Below, in pieces: positions 35,825 to 46,500 of a stretch of DNA of 64,000 nt. Positions within the stretch are counted from its first letter, which is position 1. The number at the start of each line of letters is the position of its first letter. The stretch comes from CAWGET01 sp963821715 (GTDB taxonomy: Bacteria; Bacteroidota; Ignavibacteria; Ignavibacteriales; Melioribacteraceae). The translations under genes and the position numbers were made by a program. The DNA is taken from the NCBI GenBank assembly GCA_963821715.1, contig CAWGET010000001.1:124001-188000 (forward strand), written 5' to 3'. The notes below the pieces were generated by a model. The model made no database searches. It saw only the letters and a list, made by a program, of their open reading frames with translations, and was not told the origin of the DNA.

Positions 35825-36715
35825 TTAATCATCCTCCCGGTTTTCTTTGTTTTTAGATATCCACATTATTCCTCCCAATAAAGCGTAGAGCAGAGCTGGA
35901 GGCACAAAATAAGCGAAAATACCATGCTGAATTGTTTCCGAAACTCCGGGCGCCGGATTTTTTCCGAGCTGGGGAAATTTCAATTCCTTAAAGTCCATAC
36001 CCGATACATAAACCCAGGAAGTTCCTCCTACTTCATTTTCGCCGTACACGTAATCGTTGTACCTTCCCGGATTATCATCAATTCGATTATGGGCGAGTTC
36101 CACAACTTCAAACCTCTTACCGTATGTCAACGCTTCTACCGGACATATTTCAACACAAGCGGGAAGATCTCCCTCGGTGGTCCGCTCAACGCAAAAATCG
36201 CATTTTCTTATTTCAGGATGAAGGGCTTTATCGTATTCAAAAGTGGGAACCTGGAATGGACATGCGACCATGCAATAACGGCATCCGATACATTTATCGC
36301 CGTCCCAGCTTACGGTTCCGTCTTCGGCTTTCGAAAAAGCACCAACTATACAAGCGGAAACACAGGCAGGATGATCACAGTGTCGGCATTGAGCTTTAGC
36401 AAAAGCAGGTTTCTTTCCCGCTTCGCGTTCGAATCGATTTACAACGGTTAATGCCTCGGGAACCGGGCGTCTGAATTCTGAAAAAACATCGGTGTTCTCA
36501 TAAGTCTCAATTGGATCTGTCGGTAAATCATGTGCAACTTTACAAGCCCATTCACATTTTCTGCAGCCAATGCAGACTGTCGTATCTACCAATACGCCCA
36601 TTCGATCTTCGGATAAAATATTCTGCGGTGCGGCTTTTAACTTTTTCGGATTTATGCCAGCAATTCCCGCGGTTGCCAATCCAGCGGTTTTCAAAAATCC
36701 TCTTCGGTTTACCAT
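35825..36715 (-). CDS. HybA-like TAT-exported 4x[4Fe-4S] ferredoxin protein
   Basis: 296 residues. It has a twin-arginine signal (NRRGFLKTAG). Four cysteine groups follow, each suited to a [4Fe-4S] cluster: CIGCRKCEWAC, CRHCDHPACVSAC, CIGCRYCMVAC and CDFCVERT..CVEIC. A C-terminal transmembrane helix (YFVPPALLYALLGGIMW) is present, as in HybA. This architecture moves electrons between the NrfD-like subunit and a periplasmic partner, here the 13-haem cytochrome. It is the first gene of a six-gene unit that also encodes the sensor kinase and two response regulators. Confidence 0.92.
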   Translation of the reverse strand: MVNRRGFLKTAGLATAGIAGINPKKLKAAPQNILSEDRMGVLVDTTVCIGCRKCEWACKVAHDLPTDPIETYENTDVFSEFRRPVPEALTVVNRFEREAGKKPAFAKAQCRHCDHPACVSACIVGAFSKAEDGTVSWDGDKCIGCRYCMVACPFQVPTFEYDKALHPEIRKCDFCVERTTEGDLPACVEICPVEALTYGKRFEVVELAHNRIDDNPGRYNDYVYGENEVGGTSWVYVSGMDFKELKFPQLGKNPAPGVSETIQHGIFAYFVPPALLYALLGGIMWISKNKENREDD

Positions 36716-37029
36716 AATACAACCTAATAGATGTTAGTAATTACGAAATATTTCTCTATAAAATTAATAAAAATTTTAAATAGAGTATAGGATTATTTTG
36801 TCTCTATATACTTTTTTTTGATTAAAACTTATTTGGTTGATTTTGATCACATTAAACTGGGTTGGCTATATATTATAAATGATGGATTTTCATTGGATTA
36901 CAATTGTATTGATTGAAAAAACCGTAAAGTAGTAGAATAGATATATTACTTTATTTTTAATTGAAGAGACGTTCCCCAATTCGATAAACTCAGCGATAAG
37001 GAACGTCTCGATATGAAATGAAGAAATAA
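36716..37029. other. Intergenic region upstream of the HybAB-like operon
   Basis: Very AT-rich and non-coding. TTGATTTTGATCACATTA at 36837-36854 has one full half-site (GATCACAT) and one partial half-site (TTGAT) of a CRP/FNR-superfamily operator, about 120 bp before the operon start; this is a weak match. A GAGACGTTCC/GGAACGTCTC palindrome at 36966-37009 ends the region next to the GH20 gene. No sigma-54 -24/-12 element was seen here. Confidence 0.35.
36966..37009. repeat. GAGACGTTCC palindrome, possible terminator of GH20
   Basis: 10-bp perfect arms with a 24-nt loop, 20 bp past the stop of the GH20 gene. The plus-strand copy and its neighbours in this window share the GAGACG core. The T tract is poor, so termination is uncertain. 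Confidence 0.5.
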
Positions 37030-39063
37030 TTATTCTTTTTCTTTAACCGCCAAAATCAGTTTCTCAATCGGATTTACAACTGCGAGCTCCGCTTGCCCGT
37101 AAGGTTCTTTTGCTTCTTCAAGTAATTTTATTTTGGAAGAAAGCCATTCTTCATCTGCCGGTTTTCCTTCTTCCAAATAATTTATCGCATCAAGTGCCGC
37201 TTCCGAAATATCGCGCAGATTTTTAGACATTGGAGAAACTTCTTTTAAGATAGGCGATTTTTTGATCGTCTCTTCTAAGTCGGAATAATTTCCACTCCAT
37301 GTATTTAGATATTTCTCTATTGTTGGAAGATTTTCTTTTTCGCCATTTAAATATTTATCGACCAATTTTTCAAATCTATTTGCCGTTATCGATTCAGGCC
37401 GTGCGGCGTCTGCTGCTCTTGTATAAGGCGAATAGGAAGTATACTTTACTCCTTGTCTGTGCCGCGTATAAATTTTTACCGGCTCAATAACATCGGTAAA
37501 AGTTTTAAGCGCTTCTATATCGTTATTGTTTGTAAGGCGACGCAGCATCATCGCGTAATTTTTCTGATGTTCGAGCCCGTAATCTTCCAGCAAGAAAGAG
37601 ATTCTTTCCATTCTTTTATACATATCGTTTACATCGCGCACTTCCTGCGGCGACCAGAACCGTTCTGCAATTGCAGCGGTTCTCGGCCAAATTCTTGAAT
37701 CAACATTTTCCGGAGTAACGAGTTCAGCCCACATTGTAGCTTCGCCGCCCAAAATATTTTCACGTTCTTCTTCTGTCAGATCTGTCGAATCGGGAATCGG
37801 ATCATTTAAATAATGAAACTTAGCCGGCTGGATAAGGTCGATGTAGTAACCGTTGGAAAGCATTCCCCTATAGCCTTTTTTGGCGGCTTCTACGAGATAC
37901 TGCGGTCCGCGCCAGGATTGAATTACTATATTCTTCGGAGTTCCCGGCTGCAGAATCTCGTCCCAGCCAACCATCTTCTTTCCATGCTTAGTCAATAATT
38001 CGTTAACGCGGGAAGTAAAAATCGTCTGCAGTGAGTAATTATCCTCAATGTTATTTTCTTTCATATAATTTTGAATATCTTCATTCGCGTTCCACTGAAC
38101 TCCGTTCACTTCATCGCCGCCGATATGAAAATATTCGTCAGGGAAAAGCTGTGACATTTCGCCGAAGAGCGTATCCAGAAATTCGTAAGTATATTCTTTT
38201 GTCGGATCGAGAGTCGGATCGAGAATTCCCCAATTCCTGTCTATAGTGTAAGGTCCCGGAGCCGCAGCGAGTTCAGGGTAAGCGACCAGGAATGGCGTGG
38301 AATGCCCGGGTACGTCGAACTCCGGATAAACTCGAATCCCTCTATCGTTGGCATATTTTATTACGTCTTTAATTTGAGCTTGAGAGTAGTAAAATCCATC
38401 CGAGCCTAATTCGTGAAGTTTAGGAAAACTTTTACTTTCAATCCGGAAGCCCTGGTTATCGCTTAAATGCCAATGCAGAACGTTCATTTTAACAGCCGCC
38501 ATTCCGTCGAGATTTCTTTTAACCATATCGACCGGCATAAAATGACGGGCAGCATCGATCATAAGTCCGCGCCACGGGAATCTGGGAGCATCTTTTATTT
38601 CAACTCCGGGGAAATAATATCCGGCATAATCTGCTTGAACGAAGTTGAACAGAGTTTGAAGGCCGTGCATCGCGCCGAGATCGGTTGGCGCGGATAATTT
38701 AATTTTGTCGCCTGAAATATTGAGCGAATAAGATTCGTCCTGTCCCAACTCAATTTTTCCCGGGCGTTCGACTTCTATAATCATCTCCGAAGTGTCCGAA
38801 AAACTTTCTTTTGTGATAAAATCCTGCGGAAAGAATAATCCGGTTCTCCCGGATAATCTTCTCAACATTCTTGTAGCTGCGGGAAAAAGCCGGTCAGCTG
38901 GATTTCCGGAAATAGAAATATCAAAATTTTTATCTAATCTGAAAGAGCTTCCTGTTTCATTTATTTCCTGCGGAAGCGGCATTAACTCATATGTGTTCAA
39001 TTCCTCTCCTAAGATAATTGTTGATAATAAAAAAAATATTAGCGCAGTCAGTATGGATTTCAT
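37030..39063 (-). CDS. GH20 beta-N-acetylhexosaminidase
   Basis: 677 residues with an N-terminal signal peptide (STIILGE). A GH20b-type N-terminal domain is followed by the catalytic barrel from about residue 160. The substrate motif NVLHWHLSDNQGFR is present and the catalytic pair Asp317-Glu318 lies in HIGGDEVNG, as required for substrate-assisted hydrolysis of terminal GlcNAc or GalNAc. It has no T9SS domain, so it is periplasmic or outer membrane. Divergent from the ROK-MFS-SIS-nagA operon, it would provide monomeric GlcNAc from chitin oligomers released by the GH18 enzyme at 48286. Confidence 0.93.
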   Translation of the reverse strand: MKSILTALIFFLLSTIILGEELNTYELMPLPQEINETGSSFRLDKNFDISISGNPADRLFPAATRMLRRLSGRTGLFFPQDFITKESFSDTSEMIIEVERPGKIELGQDESYSLNISGDKIKLSAPTDLGAMHGLQTLFNFVQADYAGYYFPGVEIKDAPRFPWRGLMIDAARHFMPVDMVKRNLDGMAAVKMNVLHWHLSDNQGFRIESKSFPKLHELGSDGFYYSQAQIKDVIKYANDRGIRVYPEFDVPGHSTPFLVAYPELAAAPGPYTIDRNWGILDPTLDPTKEYTYEFLDTLFGEMSQLFPDEYFHIGGDEVNGVQWNANEDIQNYMKENNIEDNYSLQTIFTSRVNELLTKHGKKMVGWDEILQPGTPKNIVIQSWRGPQYLVEAAKKGYRGMLSNGYYIDLIQPAKFHYLNDPIPDSTDLTEEERENILGGEATMWAELVTPENVDSRIWPRTAAIAERFWSPQEVRDVNDMYKRMERISFLLEDYGLEHQKNYAMMLRRLTNNNDIEALKTFTDVIEPVKIYTRHRQGVKYTSYSPYTRAADAARPESITANRFEKLVDKYLNGEKENLPTIEKYLNTWSGNYSDLEETIKKSPILKEVSPMSKNLRDISEAALDAINYLEEGKPADEEWLSSKIKLLEEAKEPYGQAELAVVNPIEKLILAVKEKE

Positions 39064-39272
39064 TATTACCTCTGTTAAAATTTGAGTTGCTCAAAGTTAA
39101 AGATTTATTTTATTCCGCAGCCAATTTGGGCTAGAGCCGGCTTGTAAAATTTATAAACCCACTTTTTAATAATTAATTTTTATAAAGTCAATTAAAATTT
39201 TTCTTTGGAAATTATTCGTACATTATTTTTTTTACATACTATTTTAGAGAAACAAAATTAGAGAAAATTTTT

Positions 39273-40214
39273 ATGGCGGTAATAGGAATTGACATAGGCG
39301 GAACGAAAATAGCTTCCGCTGTTTTTGATGAGAGCGGGAAAATTCTTTTAAAAGATTTGGCTGAAATAGAAAATAGGTCCGGAGCTGAAGTAGGAGTTTT
39401 AATCCGGGAAAGAACTAAAGTTCTACAAAAATATTGTTATCAAAATAATTTAAATGTTGTGTCGGTCGGCGCTTGTGTGCCCGGAATAAGCTGGCGCAAA
39501 ACGGGAAAAGTCTGGGCGCCGAATATTCCGGGATGGGAAGATTATCCGCTGAAAAAAGAAATTGATGATCTGTTCGAAAATAAAATTCCGGTTACAATAG
39601 ACAGCGATAGAGCCTGCTACATTTTGGGGGAAGCCTGGATCGGTGCTGCAAAGAATACGGAGGACGCGATCTTTCTTGCTGTGGGAACCGGTATAGGCGC
39701 TGGAATATTCTCAGGCGGAAATGTTATCCGAGGTTCGAATGATATCGCCGGAGCTGTCGGCTGGCTTGCGCTTAATAAACCGTATTTAGAAAAATATGAC
39801 GCTTGCGGAAATTTTGAATATTACGCTTCGGGAGAAGGACTTGCGAGAGCCGCGAAAGAATTTCTTCAAGAAGAAAAAAATTATGACGGAATACTGAATC
39901 ATAATTCAGTAAAAGGAAAAGATATTTTTACCGCTTACGATGAAGGTGATGAGATTGCGAAAAAGGTGATCGATCAGGCGATTGAATATTGGGGAATGGC
40001 GGCGGCTAATTTGGTGAGCTTATTCAATCCCGAAAAAATAATTTTCGGCGGCGGAGTTTTTGGTCCCGCCGTTAAATTTATTGATCGGATAAAAAGCGAA
40101 GCGGAAAAATGGGCGCAGCCGATTGCAATAAAACAGGTTGAATTTTTGCCTAGTGTGTTAAAAGGAGACGCCGGACTTTACGGCGCGGGATATCTTGCAT
40201 TGAGAAATAAATAA
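39273..40214 (+). CDS. ROK-family sugar kinase, probable GlcNAc kinase
   Basis: 313 residues with the ATP-binding DIGGTKIA motif at the N-terminus and GTGIGAGIFSGG in the middle. The catalytic Asp is kept in VTIDSDRACYILGE. The CXCGXXGCXE zinc motif found in most ROK proteins is absent; the region reads DACGNFEYYASG. The context (GH20, nagA and an MFS carrier) points to phosphorylation of N-acetylglucosamine, but substrate cannot be read from sequence. It is first in a four-gene unit and its ORF is intact, unlike the next three. A degenerate paralogue is at 50469. Confidence 0.85.
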   Translation: MAVIGIDIGGTKIASAVFDESGKILLKDLAEIENRSGAEVGVLIRERTKVLQKYCYQNNLNVVSVGACVPGISWRKTGKVWAPNIPGWEDYPLKKEIDDLFENKIPVTIDSDRACYILGEAWIGAAKNTEDAIFLAVGTGIGAGIFSGGNVIRGSNDIAGAVGWLALNKPYLEKYDACGNFEYYASGEGLARAAKEFLQEEKNYDGILNHNSVKGKDIFTAYDEGDEIAKKVIDQAIEYWGMAAANLVSLFNPEKIIFGGGVFGPAVKFIDRIKSEAEKWAQPIAIKQVEFLPSVLKGDAGLYGAGYLALRNK

Positions 40215-40229
40215 TCCGGAATATCTTTT

Positions 40230-41391
40230 ATGTTTAAGAAAAATTTAGTTTTTGCCGCGGCTTGTATCGGAATGCTTTTGTTCGGAATTGTTATGATCTC
40301 GCTCGGAACTATTAATCTTTTTTTGACCAATAAATTCGGGCTTAACGAGATTACCGTCGGCTCACTAGCCGCTCTTCTTCCTTTTGGAATTTTAGCCGGC
40401 TCGATTGTTTTCGGTCCGATTGTAGATCGTTACAGCTACAAAAATGTATTAACAATTAACGCTCTGCTAATCGGACTTTCATTGGAAGCGATCGCATTTG
40501 CAGAAAGTTTTTTCATCATACAAATTGCTTTTTTTATTATTGGATTTGGCGGCGGAGTAATCAACGGCGCGACAAACGCTTTAGTCGCGGATATAAGTTC
40601 CGAAGGAAAAGGCGCCAACTTAAGTCTGCTTGGAGTTTTTTACGGAATAGGCGCTTTGGGAATGCCGGCTGTTACAAGCGCGCTTTCAAGATTTTATTCT
40701 TACGAAACAATAATTTCTACAATCGGAATTTTCGTCCTTTTACCTCTTATCTATTTCTTCGTAATAAAATTTCCTAATCCGAAACAACCGCAGGGCTTCC
40801 CGATCAAAAAAGGATTATCTCTTCTTAAAGAAGTTCCGCTCCTTCTGCTCGGCTTCATTTTATTTTTTGAAAGCGGCTTGGAAGGAACAGTAAATAACTG
40901 GACGACAACTTATTTACAAAGCGCGTTAAACATCGCGGCGGAAAACACGTTGATTTCATTGACTATTTTGATGATAGCTTTGACTTTAGCGCGATTATTA
41001 TTGGGCGGAATCCTTAAAGCCGTCGCTTCTTACAAAGTAATGTTCGTCTGTCTTTCGCTCATTTTAATCGGCGCAATTTTATTTATGAACGCAGCTTCAT
41101 TAACAGCTGCGTTGATTGCGATGATATTTTTCGGCGCCGGATTCGCCGCCGGATTTCCCGATTGTTCTTTCTTATGTGGGAGAACTTTACAGCGAAATGT
41201 CGGGAACCGCTTTCAGCATTGCGCTAGCGATAGCGCTCATCGGAAATACGCTGATGAACTACTCGGTCGGCGCGCTTTCCCAAAGCTACGGAATCGAGAT
41301 ATTCCCGCTCTTCCTTCTGATAAGCGTTGTAATTATGTTCTTACTCTTTGCGGTAACGATAAAGAAAATTTCAACTAAAATAAAAATATAA
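40230..41391 (+). pseudogene. MFS sugar transporter, one frameshift
   Basis: A major facilitator protein of about 387 residues with twelve helices in the FucP/GlcNAc-permease style, including GPIVDRYSYKNVL in the 2-3 loop. The frame breaks near 41160: after AAGFP the first frame runs on into polar, non-membrane residues, whereas one frame over gives IVLSYVGELYSEMSGTAFSIA and the last two helices. Removing one base (a G at about 41160) restores it. The neighbours on both sides suggest it imports GlcNAc. Either a sequence error or a recent lesion is possible. Confidence 0.8.
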
Positions 41392-41407
41392 ATACGGAGT
41401 ATAAAAA

Positions 41408-42168
41408 ATGTTAGCAAAACAATGGTTGGATAACGCTCGCGACGTGATGACGAAAATTGAAGAAACGCAGATGGATAACATCCGCAAAGCCGCCGAAGTA
41501 ATGGCGGATACAATCGAAGCTGAAAGATGGGTTCATACTTTCGGATGCGGACACGCGACTTTGCCGATTGAGGAAATGTATCCGCGCATCGGCGGTTTCG
41601 TCGGTTTTCATCCGATGATTGAATTGCCGCTTACTTTTTTTACAAATATTACCGGGACAAATGGGTGTTCATCAATTTGTATTTCTGGAAAGAGTTGAAG
41701 GTTACGGCGTTGAGATGATGAAAGGCTACGATTTTGACGAGCGCGATACGATGTGGATTTTTTCGCATTCCGGAATTAATAACGTTAACATTGACGTTGC
41801 GCTCGAAGCGAAAAAACGCGGAATGAAAGTTATCGCTTACGGTTCTGCGGAAGCGGCAAAAGGAAAAACAACACGCCACTCTTCAGGCAAAACTCTTTTT
41901 GATATTGCCGACATTGTGGTCGATTCCTGCGCGCCGATTGAAGACGCTTCCGTTCCGCTGAAAAATCATAAAGATAAAATCGGACCGACATCTACGATGG
42001 CGTTTCGTTACTACAGTCTGGATGACTGTGACTACTGTAGCTGAAATACTTGCCGAGCGTGGAGTTAAATTATATATTCATCCTACTCATAACGCCGGTG
42101 ATGAAACCGCTCGTGAACGTCTGGACGAAGCTTTATCCGAATACAAAAAAAGAATAAAGGGAGTTTAA
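41408..42168 (+). pseudogene. SIS-domain phosphosugar-binding protein, two frameshifts
   Basis: About 253 residues when repaired, in the single-SIS-domain class often annotated as sugar isomerase or UPF0309. Three frames carry consecutive parts: HTFGCGHATLPIEEMYPRIG, then FVFLERVEGYG..MWIFSHSGINNVNIDVALEAK, then VTTVAEILAERGVKLYIHPTHN. The breaks lie near 41663-41665 and 42006, each fixed by removing one base. SIS proteins bind phosphosugars. The operon suggests action on a GlcNAc phosphate, possibly in place of NagB, which is not seen here, but this is inference. The end contains the AAAGGGAG site for nagA. Confidence 0.75.
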
Positions 42169-42169
42169 A

Positions 42170-43312
42170 TTGCCCGATAAGATTTTAATCAAATCCTGCA
42201 GAATTTACGATCGCCCCGATTTTATCGGCGATATTTTAATTGAAGACGGAAGAATTTCTGAAATATCGAACTCCATTGCTGCAGATAATAAAACTGAATT
42301 AATTGAAGCCCGCCGGAGAATTATTATTCCCGGATTGATCGATGTTCACATACAAGGCGCCGGCGGGCATGATATTTTAGACGGCAATGAGGATGCTTTG
42401 CAGAAAATTTCATCCACTTTGGCTAAAACGGGAACAACTTCTTTTCTCGGAACCACAGTGGTTAAACCGAAAGAAGATAATCGCCATCTTAAATTTTTAA
42501 AGCCTTTTGTTGGAAGAGAAACAGGCGGAGCTGAACTTTTGGGATTTCACCTTGAAGGTCCGTTCATCAACGAAAAGAAGAAAGGTGGTTTGGATCCCGC
42601 TTCGATTTATGCTTCTTCCCAAAAAGCGCTTGACGAAATTTATGAAGTTACGGAAGATACTTTAAAAATGATGACGATAGCGCCGGAGCTTGACGGGAAT
42701 CTTCAGATAATTTCAGATCTTCGGAAACATAATACAGTCGCGGCGTTCGCTCATTCCGACGCGAATTATGAGGAAACGAAACGAGGATTTGAAGCGGGAA
42801 TAAATCACGTTACGCATATCTTCAATGCAATGCGCTCAATTCATCACAGAGATCCCGGACCGATTCCCGCGATTTTTGAAAATGAAAATATTTCAGTTCA
42901 GATTATAAGCGACGGACATCATATAAATCCGGCAATAGTAAAAATGATTTACAACAACATCGGCGCGGAAAGATGCGTCTGCATAACAGACGGAATGCAG
43001 GGAATCGGATTGCCCGACGGGAAATATTTTTACAACGGACGAGAATATATTTCCAAAGACGGCGCGGCGAAATATTTGGACGGAACTTTGATCGGTTCGA
43101 CTATGAGCCTGCTGGAGATTGTATTTAAGTTCAAAGAATTTACAGGCTGCACTTTGGAAGAAGCCGTTAACAGTTCAACAAAAATTCCTGCTAAATTATT
43201 AAATATTTAAGATCGCAAAGGTTCAGTAGATAAAGGTAAAGACGCCGATTTAGTTTTGCTGAATGAAGATAATTCGATCGCTGAAGTTTTTGTGAGAGGG
43301 AAAGCATTGTAA
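42170..43312 (+). pseudogene. nagA: N-acetylglucosamine-6-phosphate deacetylase with an in-frame stop
   Basis: Removes acetate from GlcNAc-6-P. The amidohydrolase motifs are complete: PGLIDVHIQGAGGHDI, GFHLEGPFINEKKKGG, FAHSDANY, THIFNAM and the catalytic Asp in CITDGMQGIG. The frame meets TAA at 43208-43210 after KLLNI, but continues in the same frame with DRKGSVDKGKDADLVLLNEDN, the usual NagA C-terminus, to a second stop at 43312. So a single codon (for example TAT to TAA) cuts off the last 34 residues. Total length would be 380. The start is TTG, supported by AAAGGGAG six bases away and overlap-like spacing with the SIS gene. Confidence 0.88.
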
Positions 43313-43396
43313 CGCGATTTTTCCTTTCTGCGGCTTTTTACTGTTAAAATTATGAAACTAGAAACAGTTGGAATACTTGTTTTACGTTTTCAAAGA

Positions 43397-43485
43397 ACAC
43401 ACCCCTCAGTCCCCTCTCGAGAGGGGACGATTCGAAGCGAAGCGCGGTATAGCTGTCGCTTTGCGAAAGAATCAGGAGTGTGTTA
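43397..43485. mobile_element. MITE-like palindromic element
   Basis: 89-bp element with 11-bp terminal inverted repeats, AACACACCCCT and AACACACTCCT (reverse complement of the right end), differing at one base. Inside is a 20-bp perfect palindrome GTCCCCTCTCGAGAGGGGAC at 410-429 of the 43-kb block, and a partial CGAAGCGAAGCG/CGCTTTGCG inverted repeat. It has no coding capacity. It sits between the convergent nagA and T9SS protein genes. Confidence 0.6.
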
Positions 43486-43552
43486 AAGCCGCTTTGAAGT
43501 ATTCAAATACTCATTTCCTGCTATCAAATCCATTTGGTAGGAATTCAAAGAA

Positions 43553-46500
43553 TTATTTTAAAAGTATCATCTTCTTACTCTGCATGAAAATCATTCGCCT
43601 GAATAGAGTAAATATAAACTCCGCTCGGTAGATTCGAAGCGTCGAAATTTACCTGATGAATTCCTTCTTCCTTAAATTCATTAACTAAAGTTTTTACTTC
43701 CTGCCCCAGACTGTTATAGATTTTAAGAACCACTTGTCCTTTTTGAGGCAAAGCAAAAGTAATTGTTGTTGGATGGATTGAATGGATTTGGATGATTTTG
43801 CAAAAGCGAATATTCATTTACCGGGTTAAGCTTTATTTCAATTTCAGAAGATGAGTTTAATTTTGGCTTCATCAAAATTCGTTTGTCCGATTCGATTGAG
43901 GCAAGCGTAAATTCAGATTCCATATTTGTTTCAGCAGCCATTGTTATTCTAACCATTTTGTTCTTAGTTCCCTTTGATGTTATTCTATAGGAACTATTTT
44001 CTTTCAAGAAATCGGTATCCTTATTAAAAATAATTTCAGCTATTCTGCTTATAACTTCATTGTTTTTTGCGTCTATAAGATTAACAATGAATTTTACAAA
44101 ATTATTGCCGTTAAGTTGTTTTTTTGCTTTTTCTAAATTTGCCGCTCCGAAAGATAAATTCAAAGTTAAATCTAAATCTTCTTTTATACTAAATTCTTTA
44201 GTTCGCAAAAATGAATTTAATTCTGCTGCGTCTTTTGTGTTAAAGGTATCTACCGGTTGAACAAATTCAACTAATTCATCATTTATGGCGGCATCGCTTA
44301 AAGTGCAGTAATATTCCACTTCTCCGCTTCTTACTATTCCCTGACGACCAACATAATTTGTTAATCTTGATTTTACAAGCGAGCCAAGGCTGCCGCTCAT
44401 TTTAAATTCATAAGGAGAATTAGATTTTTGATAAGACATTGCATACATCTGATTTAAATTACCGCCGCTGCATAACTGCACCGAAGTTCCGTTTGAGTTA
44501 AGAGTTCTCGTATAGCCTATATTCGATAATCTAAATTTATTTGCCCATGCGCCGTATGCATATTCTTCTACCCAGACAAATCCAATATTTGATAAATCAT
44601 CATAAGTATTTGCATTTACCGTAGTTACGTAGGCTCCATACTTATTAAAATATCCGCTCCACGAGCCTGACGAATATCTTGTTCTTGCCACAACGCGTTT
44701 ATCAGTATTATCTCCGCTCCACGGATAACTTACCCAATAAACGTTAACGTTATTATTGTTTTGAATTACTATTGAAGGATTTGTATTGCGGGCATAACCG
44801 CTGCCGGATGAGGGTTTTGCGTAACCAGAAAAATATGTATATCCGCTCATTAAACTCCGTATATGGTAATATCTAAGTTCAGTGTTATATGAATCAATTT
44901 TTTGCTGCCAAACAAGATGAAAATCAGTAGTAGGCGTTATATTGGGATTCGTTGTAATTGAAGGATTTTCAGAATTTGCATTTGTATTGCCGATGATTGA
45001 GGGATTGTTAACAAAACTGAAAGAGCCTAAATAATTTTCTTTAAGAGTTCTGTAATATAATCCGGGAGAAGTTGAACTGTTTTTCTGCCAAACAATAACA
45101 TAAGTTTTATCGTAAGCGGTAGAAAGCGCTCTAATAATACCGTCTTCATTTAAATAACTTACGGCAACTACCGGATTTGCATCGATTAAACCGCTTGTAT
45201 TTACAATATCCGTCTCATAAGAAATAAAATTGCCGTAAGATATATTTTCAGAATGAGCTATCATAAATTTTATTTTGGAACCGTCTTGAAAAACGACAGC
45301 AATTTTATCCGTGCCGGGTATTAAACTTAAAGAAGGATTTTTAGCCGTTATACTGCTGTTTAACGGTTGTTTATTATTTAACAAATCCCACGTTTGTCCG
45401 TTATCCGAACTGCTTTCCATCCATATTTTACCCATACTTGAATATACCTGGCATAATTTATTATATGTGCGAATAAATTTACGCTGGCTTCCGCTTGCGT
45501 AAGCGTTATAATTATTAGAAATTAAACTCCCTTTAAGATTTGCCGTTACTTCCGCTCCGTCTGAATTAAATACAACTCCGGTTTCTAATGAATTTGCATC
45601 TTGAAGCGCGGCTCCGGCAACATCCCAGTTTAATAAATATACCGGATGAGACCTGCCGGATACATTTATTGTTGAGGGTATTTTTATTGTATAATAAGGG
45701 ATATTGGGAAGGAAATTGGGATTTTGATCTAATAAAACTCCTTTATATTCTGAAAAACCGGAATTTGAAAAATCAATTGAATCAAAATATTTATATGGCG
45801 CTGACATTCCCTGATTTTGATAGCCGAGATTTTCACCCATAAATTTATCTTGAAGCCATGGATCTTTAAACCCAATCATTTCCGTTGAATTATATTCGGC
45901 GAAATTTTTTTGTATTACTACATTTTTTGTTCTTGACGTAAAATTGGCTTCAAGTTCAGTAGTTAGTTCCTCGGGCGCAAAATTAATAAAATTCATAATT
46001 TCATCGGTTTCATTCCAATGATTAAATTTTGTATTATCTTCAGATATTTCAACAGGTTCAACTTTAACAGGAGTATCATATTCCCAGGTCATATTAAAGA
46101 ATCCGAGTTGCGGCGGTATCCAAAGAGGGTTAGTAAATAATTTAACGTGCTCTTCTATTTCTAATTCTCCTAATTGCCTATTGTTGCTCAATGCAGAAAG
46201 AACAACTTTGGAAACCGTACCATTCTTGCCTACATGTAAGGTATCGGAAGTTACATTGAAACCTGAGCCGGAAACTTCAACATATACGTCATAAAACATA
46301 CCGGCGTCGCCGTCATTAAAATGGTAATGGCTATTTTGCCCTTCGTGTATAAACTGACCGGTATCATTTTGATACCATTTATAAGTATAGGCGCTACTTG
46401 GAGCTAATAAAATTCCATCTAAATATAAATCAGCATAATAGTCGCATCTCCACTCGGGCGATGTAAGATGATCATCTTTATTCTGATACCAGTATAGATT

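Noticed and set aside
36837..36854. CRP/FNR operator upstream of the HybAB-like operon as a firm call
   Set aside because: Only one half-site is good and the promoter is not known; kept only as a weak remark in the gap entry.
41150..42020. Programmed +1 frameshifting as the cause of the surplus-base lesions
   Set aside because: At 41160, 41664 and 42006 there is no stop or rare codon and no shared slippery motif at the junction, and the same lesion type hits unrelated genes such as hemG and hemH. Sequence error or decay fits better.
43368..43631. 87-residue plus-strand frame over the MITE-like element
   Set aside because: It translates palindromic repeat DNA and runs over the end of the opposite T9SS gene; no homology-like pattern.
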